Of a stretch of DNA of 19,271 nucleotides, positions 1-6,273 are shown one piece after another. The DNA lies in NCBI GenBank assembly GCA_045538895.1, contig JAZQEH010000004.1, positions 1 to 19,271 on the forward strand, written 5' to 3'. Made by a program: the position numbers and the translations under genes. The stretch is from UMGS902 sp045538895. Its GTDB lineage: Bacteria; Bacillota; Clostridia; Oscillospirales; CAG-272. Each line of letters opens with the position of its first letter. Position 1 is the first letter of the stretch. Under the pieces are notes generated by a model. The model was given only the letters and a program-made list of their open reading frames with translations. It was not told the DNA's origin and did not search any database.

Positions 1-9
1 ATCAAAATG

Positions 10-36
10 CGGCAAGGGCTTAAAAAACCCTTGCCG
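10..36. repeat. Stem-loop (9-bp stem)
   Basis: Arms CGGCAAGGG (10-18) and CCCTTGCCG (28-36) enclose a 9-nt A-rich loop. On the + strand a T6 run follows at 45-50, eight bases after the stem, so it could be a loose terminator for a gene left of the window. It could also end the SDR transcript on the - strand, where the stem is followed by CATTTTGAT. It is the first of four inverted repeats in the non-coding stretch 1-187. Confidence 0.55.
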
Positions 37-45
37 TTACTTGCT

Positions 46-103
46 TTTTTGGATTTTTGTCTCTACCGTACACATGTACGCCGACGAAACAAAAATCCAA
101 AAA
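46..103. repeat. Long-armed inverted repeat with inner palindrome
   Basis: TTTTTGGATTTTTGT (46-60) is the exact reverse complement of 89-103, giving 15-bp perfect arms. Inside the 28-nt spacer lies a second hairpin, CGTACA (67-72) and TGTACG (75-80) around CA. A nested cruciform of this kind with no coding capacity resembles a dispersed intergenic repeat of the REP/MITE sort, but no second copy is visible in this window. Confidence 0.6.
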
Positions 104-128
104 TCTGCCTGCGTTTCTCACCCTCTGG

Positions 129-157
129 TCAGCCTGATGACAAAGTCATCAGGCTGA
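129..157. repeat. Perfect 13-bp hairpin, 3-nt loop
   Basis: TCAGCCTGATGAC (129-141) pairs perfectly with 145-157 around AAA. It touches the next hairpin (158-184) with no base between them, so the two could stack coaxially in RNA. It has no U-run of its own. Confidence 0.65.
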
Positions 158-190
158 AGCCTTGCAAACTGTGTTTGCAAGGCTTTTTTA
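158..190 (+). terminator. Rho-independent terminator-like hairpin (+ strand)
   Basis: AGCCTTGCAAAC (158-169) pairs perfectly with 173-184 around TGT, and the T-run 184-188 follows. The geometry is that of an intrinsic terminator for transcription moving rightward from outside the window. On the - strand, where the SDR gene ends at 188, the hairpin lies immediately downstream of the stop but lacks a U-run. Confidence 0.7.
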
Positions 191-925
191 CTGTTTTCTG
201 CGGCAACCGTCAATCTGGATGTTCTGGCAGGAAACGTATGATGCTTCATCGCTCGCGAGAAAGCAGATCACGTTTGCGTTTTCCATGTCGGAGCCTGTTC
301 TGTTCATAAATGCAAGTTCGCTCTTCTGGGTGAAGTTCGGGTCGGGATTTTCTGCCGGGCTTACGCTGCCGGGGGATACGCAGTTTGCGGTGATTCCGAG
401 GTGTGCAACTTCTTTTGCAAGTGCTTTTGTCATTGCAACAACTGCCGCTTTTGTAGCAGAGTAGCAAGCCATGTTTGCATTGCCGTATACACCTGCAACC
501 GAACAAACGTTGATGATTTTACCGTAAGAACGCTCCTTCATACCGGGGAGAACTCCGTTTGTAAAGTACACAACGCTCATAACGTTTATGTCAATCATCT
601 TTTTCCAGAGGTCGATGGGAGTTTCTTCAAACTTCGACCAGTTTCTCCATATTGCGGCATTGTTCACAAGAATGTCGATTTTACCGAACGTTGCGATTAC
701 ATCGTCGATAACCTCTTTGACTCTTTTCTCGTCGCTTACGTCGCACTTGTAAATAAGCACCTCATTGCCGTACTTTTCAAGCTCCTTCTTCACTTCTTCG
801 AGCTTTTCAAAGTTGATGTCAACAAGTGCAAGCTTGGCACCGCCCTCTGAAAACTTAAGTGCACAGCCGTAGCCGATGCCTACCGAGGCACCTGTTACAA
901 GTGCCACTTTTTCTGCAAATCTCAT
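188..925 (-). CDS. SDR-family NAD(P)-dependent oxidoreductase
   Basis: A 245-aa classical short-chain dehydrogenase/reductase, usual size for the family. The Rossmann cofactor motif TGASVGIG is at residues 11-18, an acidic residue D36 ends beta-2 (which in this family usually favours NAD(H) over NADP(H)), NNAA is at 88-91, and the catalytic tetrad N114, S142, Y155, K159 (YSATK) is complete. The C-terminal IDGCRRKQ replaces the usual IDGG ending. Start ATG at 923-925 has GGAGG seven bases upstream. It is cytosolic and should oxidise an alcohol or reduce a carbonyl; the substrate cannot be read from sequence. It is divergent from an AraC-type regulator whose probable binding repeats lie next to its promoter, so substrate-induced control by that regulator is likely. 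Confidence 0.93.
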   Translation of the reverse strand: MRFAEKVALVTGASVGIGYGCALKFSEGGAKLALVDINFEKLEEVKKELEKYGNEVLIYKCDVSDEKRVKEVIDDVIATFGKIDILVNNAAIWRNWSKFEETPIDLWKKMIDINVMSVVYFTNGVLPGMKERSYGKIINVCSVAGVYGNANMACYSATKAAVVAMTKALAKEVAHLGITANCVSPGSVSPAENPDPNFTQKSELAFMNRTGSDMENANVICFLASDEASYVSCQNIQIDGCRRKQ

Positions 926-952
926 ATGTATTACCTCCGCTTTTTTTAAATA

Positions 953-981
953 ATTCTATCAAGCAGAGTATAAAAAGTAAA
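953..981 (-). promoter_or_regulatory. Candidate promoter of the SDR gene
   Basis: Read on the - strand, TTTACT (976-981) and TAGAAT (953-958) are separated by 17 bp. The -35 is poor, which fits an activator-dependent promoter: the proximal copy of the direct repeat at 985-998 lies three bases upstream of it. An alternative -10, TATACT, exists at 967-972. Confidence 0.4.
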
Positions 982-984
982 TGA

Positions 985-1019
985 CAAAAATTATAGTATA
1001 TTTTGCAAAAATTATACTA
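985..1019. promoter_or_regulatory. Direct repeat phased by 21 bp, probable AraC-type operator
   Basis: CAAAAATTATAGTA (985-998) and CAAAAATTATACTA (1006-1019) differ at one of 14 positions and are offset by exactly 21 bp, two helical turns. AraC-family proteins typically bind such tandem half-sites. The site sits between the divergent SDR and AraC-family genes, abutting the weak -35 of the SDR gene. Confidence 0.6.
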
Positions 1020-1044
1020 AATTCACCGATATTACCGATTTGAA

Positions 1045-1072
1045 TTGACTATTCTTATATTAGATGTTAATA
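1045..1072 (+). promoter_or_regulatory. Candidate promoter of the AraC-family gene
   Basis: TTGACT (1045-1050) and TTAATA (1067-1072) are 16 bp apart. If used, transcription would begin only around 1079, a very short leader that just includes the GAGGTG ribosome binding site at 1080-1085. The assignment is tentative. Confidence 0.35.
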
Positions 1073-1090
1073 TAAATGCGAGGTGAAAAA

Positions 1091-1831
1091 ATGGAACTTG
1101 ATGACTTTGTAATAACAAAATACACAAATTGCTTTTATGCAAATGACCCAAGAGGCAGAAAAAAAGAGTTTGTAAACCGCCGCTTTGCATGCTTTATCAT
1201 AACAATGAAGGGCAGAATCAGTTTTACCTCCGGTGACACACGTGTTGTGTCGGACAGTGAGCATGCGGTGTTTTTGCCGCAGGGATTGAATTATATAAAC
1301 GAATGTCTTGAGGATGCCGAAAGTATAGTAATAAACTTTTTGACAGAAAAGTCATATTCTGTGCCAGTGTCACTTGTCGCCGTTTCGCCCGTGCGTGCAA
1401 AGGCGTATTATAAAGAAATAAAAAAAGCATCGGCTTCGCTTTCTGTGCAAAGCCGGATGCTTGTTTACAGAGAATTGTACAGCATGGCATATGAGCTCTT
1501 TTCACAAAAGCAACAAACTACCGATGCTGCAAGGGTGCTGACTCTGGCGATTGAATATATGATGGAAAACTATCATAATTCAAGCCTTGCGGTTTCTGAT
1601 ATAGCAAAGCATTGCTATATCAGCGAAATATACTTAAGAAAACTGTTTACAAAGCAGTATAGCACAACACCTTTTAAAATGCTCACGGATATCCGCATGA
1701 AAAAAGCGTATGTGCTGGCAAAGGAAAAACGTCCGATAACCGAGATTGCCGAAGCGGTTGGCTACGGAGCGGTTTGCCAGTTCAGCCGTGCATATAAAAA
1801 GTATTACGGCAGATCTCCGTCAGCTGAGTAA
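1091..1831 (+). CDS. AraC/XylS-family transcriptional regulator
   Basis: A 246-aa protein with the two-part layout of sugar- or metabolite-responsive AraC regulators: an N-terminal cupin-like ligand domain (about residues 10-110) and a C-terminal double helix-turn-helix (about 145-245). The first HTH contains AVSDIAKHCYISEIYLRKLF and the second ITEIAEAVGYGAVCQFSRAYKKYYGRSP, close to the family pattern of I-A-x-x-x-G-[YF]-x-x-x-x-x-F-x-R-x-[YF]-K-x-x-x-G-x-[ST]-P. I chose ATG 1091 because GAGGTG lies five bases upstream; the ATG at 1076 precedes that ribosome binding site. It is divergent from the SDR gene and probably controls it. Its 3' end overlaps the convergent downstream gene by 12 bp. 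Confidence 0.92.
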   Translation: MELDDFVITKYTNCFYANDPRGRKKEFVNRRFACFIITMKGRISFTSGDTRVVSDSEHAVFLPQGLNYINECLEDAESIVINFLTEKSYSVPVSLVAVSPVRAKAYYKEIKKASASLSVQSRMLVYRELYSMAYELFSQKQQTTDAARVLTLAIEYMMENYHNSSLAVSDIAKHCYISEIYLRKLFTKQYSTTPFKMLTDIRMKKAYVLAKEKRPITEIAEAVGYGAVCQFSRAYKKYYGRSPSAE

Positions 1832-2419
1832 AGCTTCTTCGTCTTTTCTTGTCAATGCGTATTTTTCGGTAGGTGCCGACGGATCGTGAATATCGAGCAT
1901 TACGAACGGTGCCGCCTCGTAATCTTCTTCAAGGTGAATGTTTAGGTACAGGTGTTCGTGCTCTGAAAGCTCTACGCCCTCAAAAACGTAACGGCGGTAA
2001 GAATAAAGCCCGAATGCGTAACCATATTCATAAAATGAGGGAAACACCTTTTCTGCATCTTTGTAGGAGAGGGATGGGAAAAGTGCAAGCTCTTCGCCCG
2101 TGCCGTCAAAACCGAGCTCACTAAGCAGAGAGTTGTTATATCTTACCGTAATTATAAAGGTTTTTTCTTTTTCAAAATAAATAGGCTGATGTACAAAGAA
2201 GTAGCCCTCTTCGTCAAGCTCCTCGGGGATTTTCCATGTAGTACCCGCGAGTGTATTTGCTTTAAGACTTTCGGTCAACTGCTTTGTCGGAAGAACTCCT
2301 TCAGCAAAAGAGGGGTAGTGATTGAGTGTAAAAAAACGAAAAGCAAGCATGCCGACAACCAGAAGCATGAGTCCTATCCAGAATAAATTCCAGATGATTT
2401 TGATAATTTTACTTGCCAC
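1820..2419 (-). CDS. Hypothetical single-pass membrane-anchored protein
   Basis: A 199-aa protein I do not recognise. It starts at GTG (2417-2419) with GGAGG at 2426-2430 as ribosome binding site. Residues 1-7 carry three lysines, residues 8-28 form one hydrophobic helix and no lipobox or clear cleavage site follows, so it is probably anchored by an uncleaved signal segment with about 170 residues outside the membrane. The exported part is rich in acidic and aromatic residues (several Y-E-x-Y and F-E-x-E stretches) and has no cysteine. It has its own consensus-like promoter and runs convergent to the AraC gene with a 12-bp tail overlap. No function is proposed. Confidence 0.8.
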   Translation of the reverse strand: MASKIIKIIWNLFWIGLMLLVVGMLAFRFFTLNHYPSFAEGVLPTKQLTESLKANTLAGTTWKIPEELDEEGYFFVHQPIYFEKEKTFIITVRYNNSLLSELGFDGTGEELALFPSLSYKDAEKVFPSFYEYGYAFGLYSYRRYVFEGVELSEHEHLYLNIHLEEDYEAAPFVMLDIHDPSAPTEKYALTRKDEEALLS

Positions 2420-2448
2420 TTGCGACCTCCGTGATATAAGATAGTAAT

Positions 2449-2477
2449 AGTATACAACTATATCCGCACAATGTCAA
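2449..2477 (-). promoter_or_regulatory. Sigma-A promoter of the 199-aa membrane protein gene
   Basis: On the - strand TTGACA (2472-2477) and TATACT (2449-2454) are separated by 17 bp, about 30 bp upstream of the GTG start. It is back to back with the promoter of the DUF177 gene. Confidence 0.75.
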
Positions 2478-2508
2478 AGAAAAACATCAAAATATTGCAA
2501 CTTTTTTC

Positions 2509-2537
2509 TTGACATTCTTAATTTGCTGATGTATAAT
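2509..2537 (+). promoter_or_regulatory. Consensus sigma-A promoter of the DUF177-rpmF operon
   Basis: TTGACA (2509-2514) and TATAAT (2532-2537) with a 17-bp spacer: a perfect match to the vegetative consensus in all twelve positions, 40 bp upstream of the DUF177 start. Confidence 0.88.
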
Positions 2538-2577
2538 GCTTATGTTGCATTTCTATGCTTGAAAGGAGTATGGGTAT

Positions 2578-3105
2578 ATGATACTTAATATATCGTCGCT
2601 TCTTTCGGGTGAAAAAAGCAGACTCGACATTGATTATATGCTTTCTCTTTCCGATGCGGAAATGGGCGGAGCGGTTAATCTTTCCGGTGTCACGTTCCCG
2701 ACTCCTGCAAGAGTTACGGGATATATTACCGACAATGCCGGATACATGCGGCTTTCGCTTGCGGTAAATCTACCTTATATTACTTCATGTGCACGTTGCG
2801 CATGCGAGGTAAGCGGTGAGTTTGAAATAAACTTTGAGCGTACCGTTGTTCCGGAGGGTATGGTAGAGGATGCCGAGGAAAAGGAAGAGGATTTTGCGGT
2901 TGCCAAAAACGGCATGCTTGATATTGACGAGCAGCTTTCCGAAATTCTTTTGCTTGATTTTCCTACAAGAGTGCTTTGCAAAGATGACTGTAAAGGTCTT
3001 TGCCAGAAATGCGGTAAGGATTTGAATGAGGGACCGTGTAATTGCCCTACAAAGGAATTGAATCCCGCATTTGCAAAAATACTTTCAATGTTTGATGAAG
3101 AATAA
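2578..3105 (+). CDS. DUF177 (YceD-like) ribosome biogenesis protein
   Basis: A 175-aa YceD/DUF177 protein. This family is linked to 23S rRNA accumulation and is usually encoded next to rpmF. Visible features are CxxC at C71/C74 in the middle and a C-terminal cysteine cluster C134, C138, C142, C145, C154, C156, with the CxxCGxDLNxGxCxC signature seen in Gram-positive members. An acidic stretch (93-105) lies between. Start ATG 2578 is set by GGAG at 2565-2568; the earlier ATG at 2570 hits a stop at once. It leads a two-gene operon with rpmF behind a perfect sigma-A promoter. Confidence 0.93.
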   Translation: MILNISSLLSGEKSRLDIDYMLSLSDAEMGGAVNLSGVTFPTPARVTGYITDNAGYMRLSLAVNLPYITSCARCACEVSGEFEINFERTVVPEGMVEDAEEKEEDFAVAKNGMLDIDEQLSEILLLDFPTRVLCKDDCKGLCQKCGKDLNEGPCNCPTKELNPAFAKILSMFDEE

Positions 3106-3159
3106 AAATAATAAATATAGATAGCACAATCGTGCAACATCTAAGGAGGTGTATTCTAA

Positions 3160-3342
3160 ATGGCAGTACCGAAGAGAAAAACATCCAAGGCTCGTAGAGA
3201 TAAGAGACGTTCCAACGTTTGGAAGCTTCCGCTTCCCGGCATGGTAAAGTGTCCTAAGTGCGGCGAGTACAATCGTGCACATCGCGTATGCTCTGCATGC
3301 GGCTACTACAAGGGCGAGGAAATCGTTAAGAAAGAGGCGTAA
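3160..3342 (+). CDS. rpmF: 50S ribosomal protein L32
   Basis: A 60-aa L32 with the typical N-terminus MAVPKRKTSKARRDKRR and a zinc ribbon of four cysteines, CPKC (31-34) and CSAC (44-47), so it is the zinc-binding C+ form. A very strong ribosome binding site AAGGAGGT (3143-3150) precedes ATG 3160. It follows DUF177 after 54 bases in the conserved pairing. A terminator follows directly, so the fatty acid genes (plsX, fabH) often found after rpmF in other bacteria are absent here. Confidence 0.97.
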   Translation: MAVPKRKTSKARRDKRRSNVWKLPLPGMVKCPKCGEYNRAHRVCSACGYYKGEEIVKKEA

Positions 3343-3355
3343 GCCTTTCAAAAAG

Positions 3356-3383
3356 GCGACGGCATTTAAGCCGTCGCTTTTTT
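3356..3383 (+). terminator. Terminator of the DUF177-rpmF operon
   Basis: GCGACGGC (3356-3363) pairs with GCCGTCGC (3370-3377) around a 6-nt loop, followed by TTTTTT (3378-3383), 14 bases after the rpmF stop. Confidence 0.92.
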
Positions 3384-3416
3384 GCGTTTTATTTTAAACT
3401 TTTTTCAAAAAAGGTA

Positions 3417-3445
3417 TTGACAAATCTCCTAACGTGTGTTAGTAT
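3417..3445 (+). promoter_or_regulatory. Sigma-A promoter of the amino acid ABC operon
   Basis: TTGACA (3417-3422) and TAGTAT (3440-3445), spacer 17 bp, 61 bp upstream of the binding-protein start. Two palindromes overlap or follow the -10. Confidence 0.82.
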
Positions 3446-3467
3446 GTTATCAGTTTAGCACGCTAAA
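3429..3467. promoter_or_regulatory. Two palindromes at the ABC promoter, candidate operators
   Basis: CTAAC-GTGT-GTTAG (3429-3442) overlaps the first half of the -10 element. TTTAGC-AC-GCTAAA (3454-3467) lies just after the expected start of transcription. Both are built from TTAG/CTAA half-sites and their centres are 25 bp apart. The placement fits repression by a dimeric regulator; no regulator gene is adjacent. Confidence 0.5.
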
Positions 3468-3506
3468 GTGATAAAACAAATATCAAATACATAGGAGAAA
3501 ACCGAA

Positions 3507-4292
3507 ATGAAAAAGATTCTTGCACTTGTACTCGCACTCACAATGTGTGCACTTTGTTTCGCAGCATGCGGAAAGAAAGACGATAACACCCTCGTTTGCG
3601 GTGTAACCATTTTTGCTAACATGAACGAAAAAGACGCTGATGGCAACTGGACAGGTTTTGAGTCTGAATTTGCTATGGAAGTCGGCAAGATCATCGGCAT
3701 GGATGTAGCATTCCAGGAAATCGACTGGGAGCAGAAGTATAACGAACTCAACTCCGGCGCTATCGACTGTATCTGGAACGGCTTTACCGCTAACTCCAGC
3801 GATAATGGCATCGCAAGAAGCGAGCTTGTTGACTTTTCTTACGGCTACATGCTCAACCAGCAGTGTGTAGTTGTAAAGGCTGACAACCTTGCAAACTATA
3901 AGAGTGAAGCAGACCTTGCAGGCAAGACCGCATGCGCAGAGGGCGGCAGTGCAGGTGCTGCATACGCAGAGAGCGTTACCGATAAGGTAAACACTGCTCC
4001 TGCACAGATTGATGCTTTCCCCGAAGTTAAGTCCGGTGCGGTTGACTTTATCGTAGTTGATATTCTTCTTGCACAAAACCTTTGCGGCAACGGCGACTAC
4101 AGCGACCTTGCAATCGTAGAGGATATCGAACTTGATTCTGAGATCTATGCAATCGGCTTCAAGAAAGGCAGCGACCTTACCGCAAAGGTAAATGCAGCTA
4201 TCAAGCAGCTTGATGAAAACGGCAAGCTTATGGAGCTTGCAACAAAGTACGGTTTCGAAAACGTTCTCAAGGTTTCCGAAACTATTGAATAA
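3507..4292 (+). CDS. Amino acid ABC transporter substrate-binding lipoprotein
   Basis: A 261-aa family 3 solute-binding protein for polar amino acids. Residues 1-20 are a lipoprotein signal peptide with lipobox F18-A19-A20-C21, so the mature protein should be attached outside the membrane by C21. The fold signature is visible in G-F-E-S-E-F-A near residue 51, the segment DFSYGY typical of the hinge/lobe II boundary, and the AGKTACAEGGSAG segment that usually contacts ligand. The residue before DFS in most relatives is a TPER-type arginine motif; here the segment is TANSSDNGIAR, longer than usual. AGGAG lies nine bases before ATG. It is first in the operon with permease and ATPase. Specificity cannot be fixed from sequence. 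Confidence 0.93.
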   Translation: MKKILALVLALTMCALCFAACGKKDDNTLVCGVTIFANMNEKDADGNWTGFESEFAMEVGKIIGMDVAFQEIDWEQKYNELNSGAIDCIWNGFTANSSDNGIARSELVDFSYGYMLNQQCVVVKADNLANYKSEADLAGKTACAEGGSAGAAYAESVTDKVNTAPAQIDAFPEVKSGAVDFIVVDILLAQNLCGNGDYSDLAIVEDIELDSEIYAIGFKKGSDLTAKVNAAIKQLDENGKLMELATKYGFENVLKVSETIE

Positions 4293-4325
4293 GCCTCCAA
4301 AAAATTTAAAGGAAATAAAATTTGT

Positions 4326-4970
4326 ATGGGTTTTTTAGAAGTTACGCTAAGCTTGCTTAAAGGACTTGAACAAACCTGCCTGATTTTTGCGCTAACACTC
4401 GTGTTAGCGCTTCCTTTAGGTTTGGTGATTTCTTTTGGCTCTATGTCAAAGTTCAAGCCGCTTAGCTTGGTAACCAAGGTTTTTGTCTGGATCATCCGCG
4501 GTGTGCCGCTAATGCTTCAGGTTATTATAGTTTTCTACGTGCCGGGGTATTTTTTGGGTACCCCCTTGTTTTCACGTTTCGGCTCGGTTATAGCGGCGTT
4601 CGTTATAAACTACGCATGCTATTTCTCCGAGATATACCGTGGCGGAATCGAAAGCATTTCCAAGGGGCAGTATGAAGCCGGTCAGGTGCTTGGCATGACT
4701 AAGTCACAAATCTTTTTCAAGGTTGTGCTTATGCAGGTTATAAAGCGTATTTTAGCACCTATGTCAAACGAAGTTATTACGCTTGTAAAGGATACTGCAC
4801 TTGCGAGAGTAATAATGATTGTGGAAATCATAAAGGCGGCGCAGGAATTTGCCGCATACGGACTTATGTGGCCGCTCTTCTACACGGCTATATTCTATCT
4901 TGTGTTTGTCGGTCTGCTTTCTCTTCTTTTCGGTTATCTCGAAAAGAAGCTTGACTATTATAAGGTTTAG
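4326..4970 (+). CDS. Amino acid ABC transporter permease
   Basis: A 214-aa integral membrane subunit of the HisMQ/GlnP type with about five hydrophobic segments. The ATPase-contact EAA loop is seen as Q-Y-E-A-G-Q-V-L-G-M-T (near residue 116), and WIIRGVPLMLQ is the family's conserved RGTPLLVQ-like segment. The ribosome binding site AAAGGAAA (4308-4315) is weak and rather far from ATG 4326, which would fit translation lower than that of the binding protein. A perfect 10-bp-arm palindrome lies within codons 22-29. Its stop codon overlaps the Shine-Dalgarno sequence of the ATPase gene (AGGAGGG, 4969-4975). Confidence 0.94.
   Translation: MGFLEVTLSLLKGLEQTCLIFALTLVLALPLGLVISFGSMSKFKPLSLVTKVFVWIIRGVPLMLQVIIVFYVPGYFLGTPLFSRFGSVIAAFVINYACYFSEIYRGGIESISKGQYEAGQVLGMTKSQIFFKVVLMQVIKRILAPMSNEVITLVKDTALARVIMIVEIIKAAQEFAAYGLMWPLFYTAIFYLVFVGLLSLLFGYLEKKLDYYKV
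4389..4410. repeat. Perfect palindrome inside the permease gene
   Basis: Arms GCGCTAACAC (4389-4398) and GTGTTAGCGC (4401-4410) around TC. It contains the CTAAC...GTTAG half-sites of the promoter-proximal palindrome at 3429-3442. It could be an intragenic operator or an mRNA hairpin. Confidence 0.6.
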
Positions 4971-4982
4971 GAGGGAAGCGAC

Positions 4983-5765
4983 ATGGCATTACTTGAAGTT
5001 AAAGATATTGTAAAAAGCTTCGGCAAGACCGAGGTGCTTAAAGGTGTCAGCTTTTCTCTTGAAAAGGGAGAAGTGCTTGCTATTATCGGCTCGTCCGGTA
5101 GCGGAAAAACCACGCTGCTCCGTTGCCTTAATTCGCTTGAAACTGCCGATGGCGGTAGCATTGCGGTTGACGGCGAACACGTGTTTGATGCAGGCGTTAC
5201 ATACTCCGAGGCACAGCTACGTGAGAAACGTCTTAAGTTCGGACTCGTGTTCCAATCCTTCAATTTGTTCCCGCAGTACAACGTAATGGAGAATCTTACG
5301 CTTGCTCCGACGCTTGCACTGAATGTTAAAAAACTGCCTGCAAACGAGAAAAAAGAGGCACTTGAAGCGATTGATGAAAAGGCAAGAGCCTTGCTTGAAA
5401 GAGTAGGACTTTCGGAAAAGGCAAATTCGTATCCCTGCCAGCTTTCGGGCGGTCAGCAGCAGCGAGTAGCCATTGCACGTGCACTTGTTATGCAGCCTGA
5501 AATCCTTTGCTTTGACGAACCTACAAGTGCCCTTGATCCGGAGCTTACAGGCGAGGTTCTGCGTGTAATAAAGGGACTCAAAGGTGAGGACCACACGATG
5601 ATTATTGTAACTCACGAAATGGAGTTTGCAAGAAACGTTGCCGATAAGGTTATTTTTATGGCGGACGGTGTTATTGAGGAGATGGGAACACCCGATGAAG
5701 TGTTTGGAAATCCGCAAAGTGAAAAGACAAAGGCGTTTTTAAGCAGTTCTTTTGAAAAAATTTAA
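4983..5765 (+). CDS. Amino acid ABC transporter ATP-binding protein
   Basis: A 260-aa polar amino acid ABC ATPase of the GlnQ/HisP class. All nucleotide-binding motifs are present: Walker A GSSGSGKTT (36-44), Q-loop Q91, signature LSGGQ (154-158), Walker B ending in D178-E179, D-loop SALD (182-185) and switch H211. It is some 15-20 residues longer than the commonest 240-aa members, mainly because of an insertion around residues 114-135 (LNVKKLPANEKKEALEAIDE). AGGAGGG at 4969-4975 gives a strong ribosome binding site. It is the last gene of the operon; I see no clear hairpin terminator after it. Confidence 0.95.
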   Translation: MALLEVKDIVKSFGKTEVLKGVSFSLEKGEVLAIIGSSGSGKTTLLRCLNSLETADGGSIAVDGEHVFDAGVTYSEAQLREKRLKFGLVFQSFNLFPQYNVMENLTLAPTLALNVKKLPANEKKEALEAIDEKARALLERVGLSEKANSYPCQLSGGQQQRVAIARALVMQPEILCFDEPTSALDPELTGEVLRVIKGLKGEDHTMIIVTHEMEFARNVADKVIFMADGVIEEMGTPDEVFGNPQSEKTKAFLSSSFEKI

Positions 5766-5783
5766 ACAATTTCGACAAAATAC

Positions 5784-5812
5784 TTGACTGCTTTTTTTAA
5801 ACATGGTACAAT
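5784..5812 (+). promoter_or_regulatory. Sigma-A promoter of the DUF1508 gene
   Basis: TTGACT (5784-5789) and TACAAT (5807-5812), spacer 17 bp, 53 bp upstream of the start codon. Confidence 0.82.
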
Positions 5813-5865
5813 TTAAACAGAAAAGGTCGAAAGACTAAATCCTACGAAAGCGAGGACATACGCCA

Positions 5866-6228
5866 ATGGGCAAGTTCGTTGTTAAAGAAACATCTACAGG
5901 TGTTAAATTCGATTTGAAGGCAGGTAACGGTCAGGTTATCGCCACTTCCGAGGTATATTCTTCCGAGTCAGCATGTCTTAAAGGCATAGAGAGCGTTCGC
6001 AATAACTGTGTTGGCGAAGTTGAAGATCAGACAGTTGAAGGTTTCGAAACTGTAAAGCATCCCAAGTTCGAGGTATACATGGATAAGGCGGGCGAGTACA
6101 GATTCAGACTCAAGGCAAAGAACGGCGAAGTTATCGCTACCTCCGAGGGCTATACCACCAAGGATAGCTGCCTTAACGGGATTGAAAGCGTTAAGAAGAA
6201 CGCTCCCGACGCAGAAATCAGTAAATAA
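5866..6228 (+). CDS. DUF1508 (YegP-like) protein with two repeats
   Basis: A 120-aa protein made of two tandem DUF1508 units (about residues 3-50 and 66-112). Each has the F-x-[VL]-K-x-x-[NT]-G-x-V-I-A-T-S-E core followed by a C-L-x-G-I-E-S-V-[RK]-x-N tail, matching ATSEVYSSESACLKGIESV and its copy ATSEGYTTKDSCLNGIESV. The family is small, cytosolic and of unknown role. GAGG at 5852-5855 precedes ATG by ten bases. It has its own strong promoter and a bidirectional terminator, so it is a one-gene unit, not part of the ABC operon. Confidence 0.93.
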   Translation: MGKFVVKETSTGVKFDLKAGNGQVIATSEVYSSESACLKGIESVRNNCVGEVEDQTVEGFETVKHPKFEVYMDKAGEYRFRLKAKNGEVIATSEGYTTKDSCLNGIESVKKNAPDAEISK

Positions 6229-6240
6229 TTTAAATTGAAT

Positions 6241-6273
6241 AAAAAAAGTATCGGCTTTGCCGATACTTTTTTT
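6241..6273. terminator. Bidirectional terminator between DUF1508 and the sulfatase gene
   Basis: AAAAAAAGTATCGGC (6241-6255) pairs with 6259-6273 around TTT. It has T7 on the + side and, by symmetry, T7 on the - side. The stop codon of the convergent sulfatase gene (6272-6274) lies in its outer arm. Confidence 0.93.

Noticed and set aside
7..309. 100-codon frame on the + strand at the left edge
   Set aside because: It crosses four inverted repeats and then runs antisense to the end of the SDR gene; no ribosome binding site is seen.
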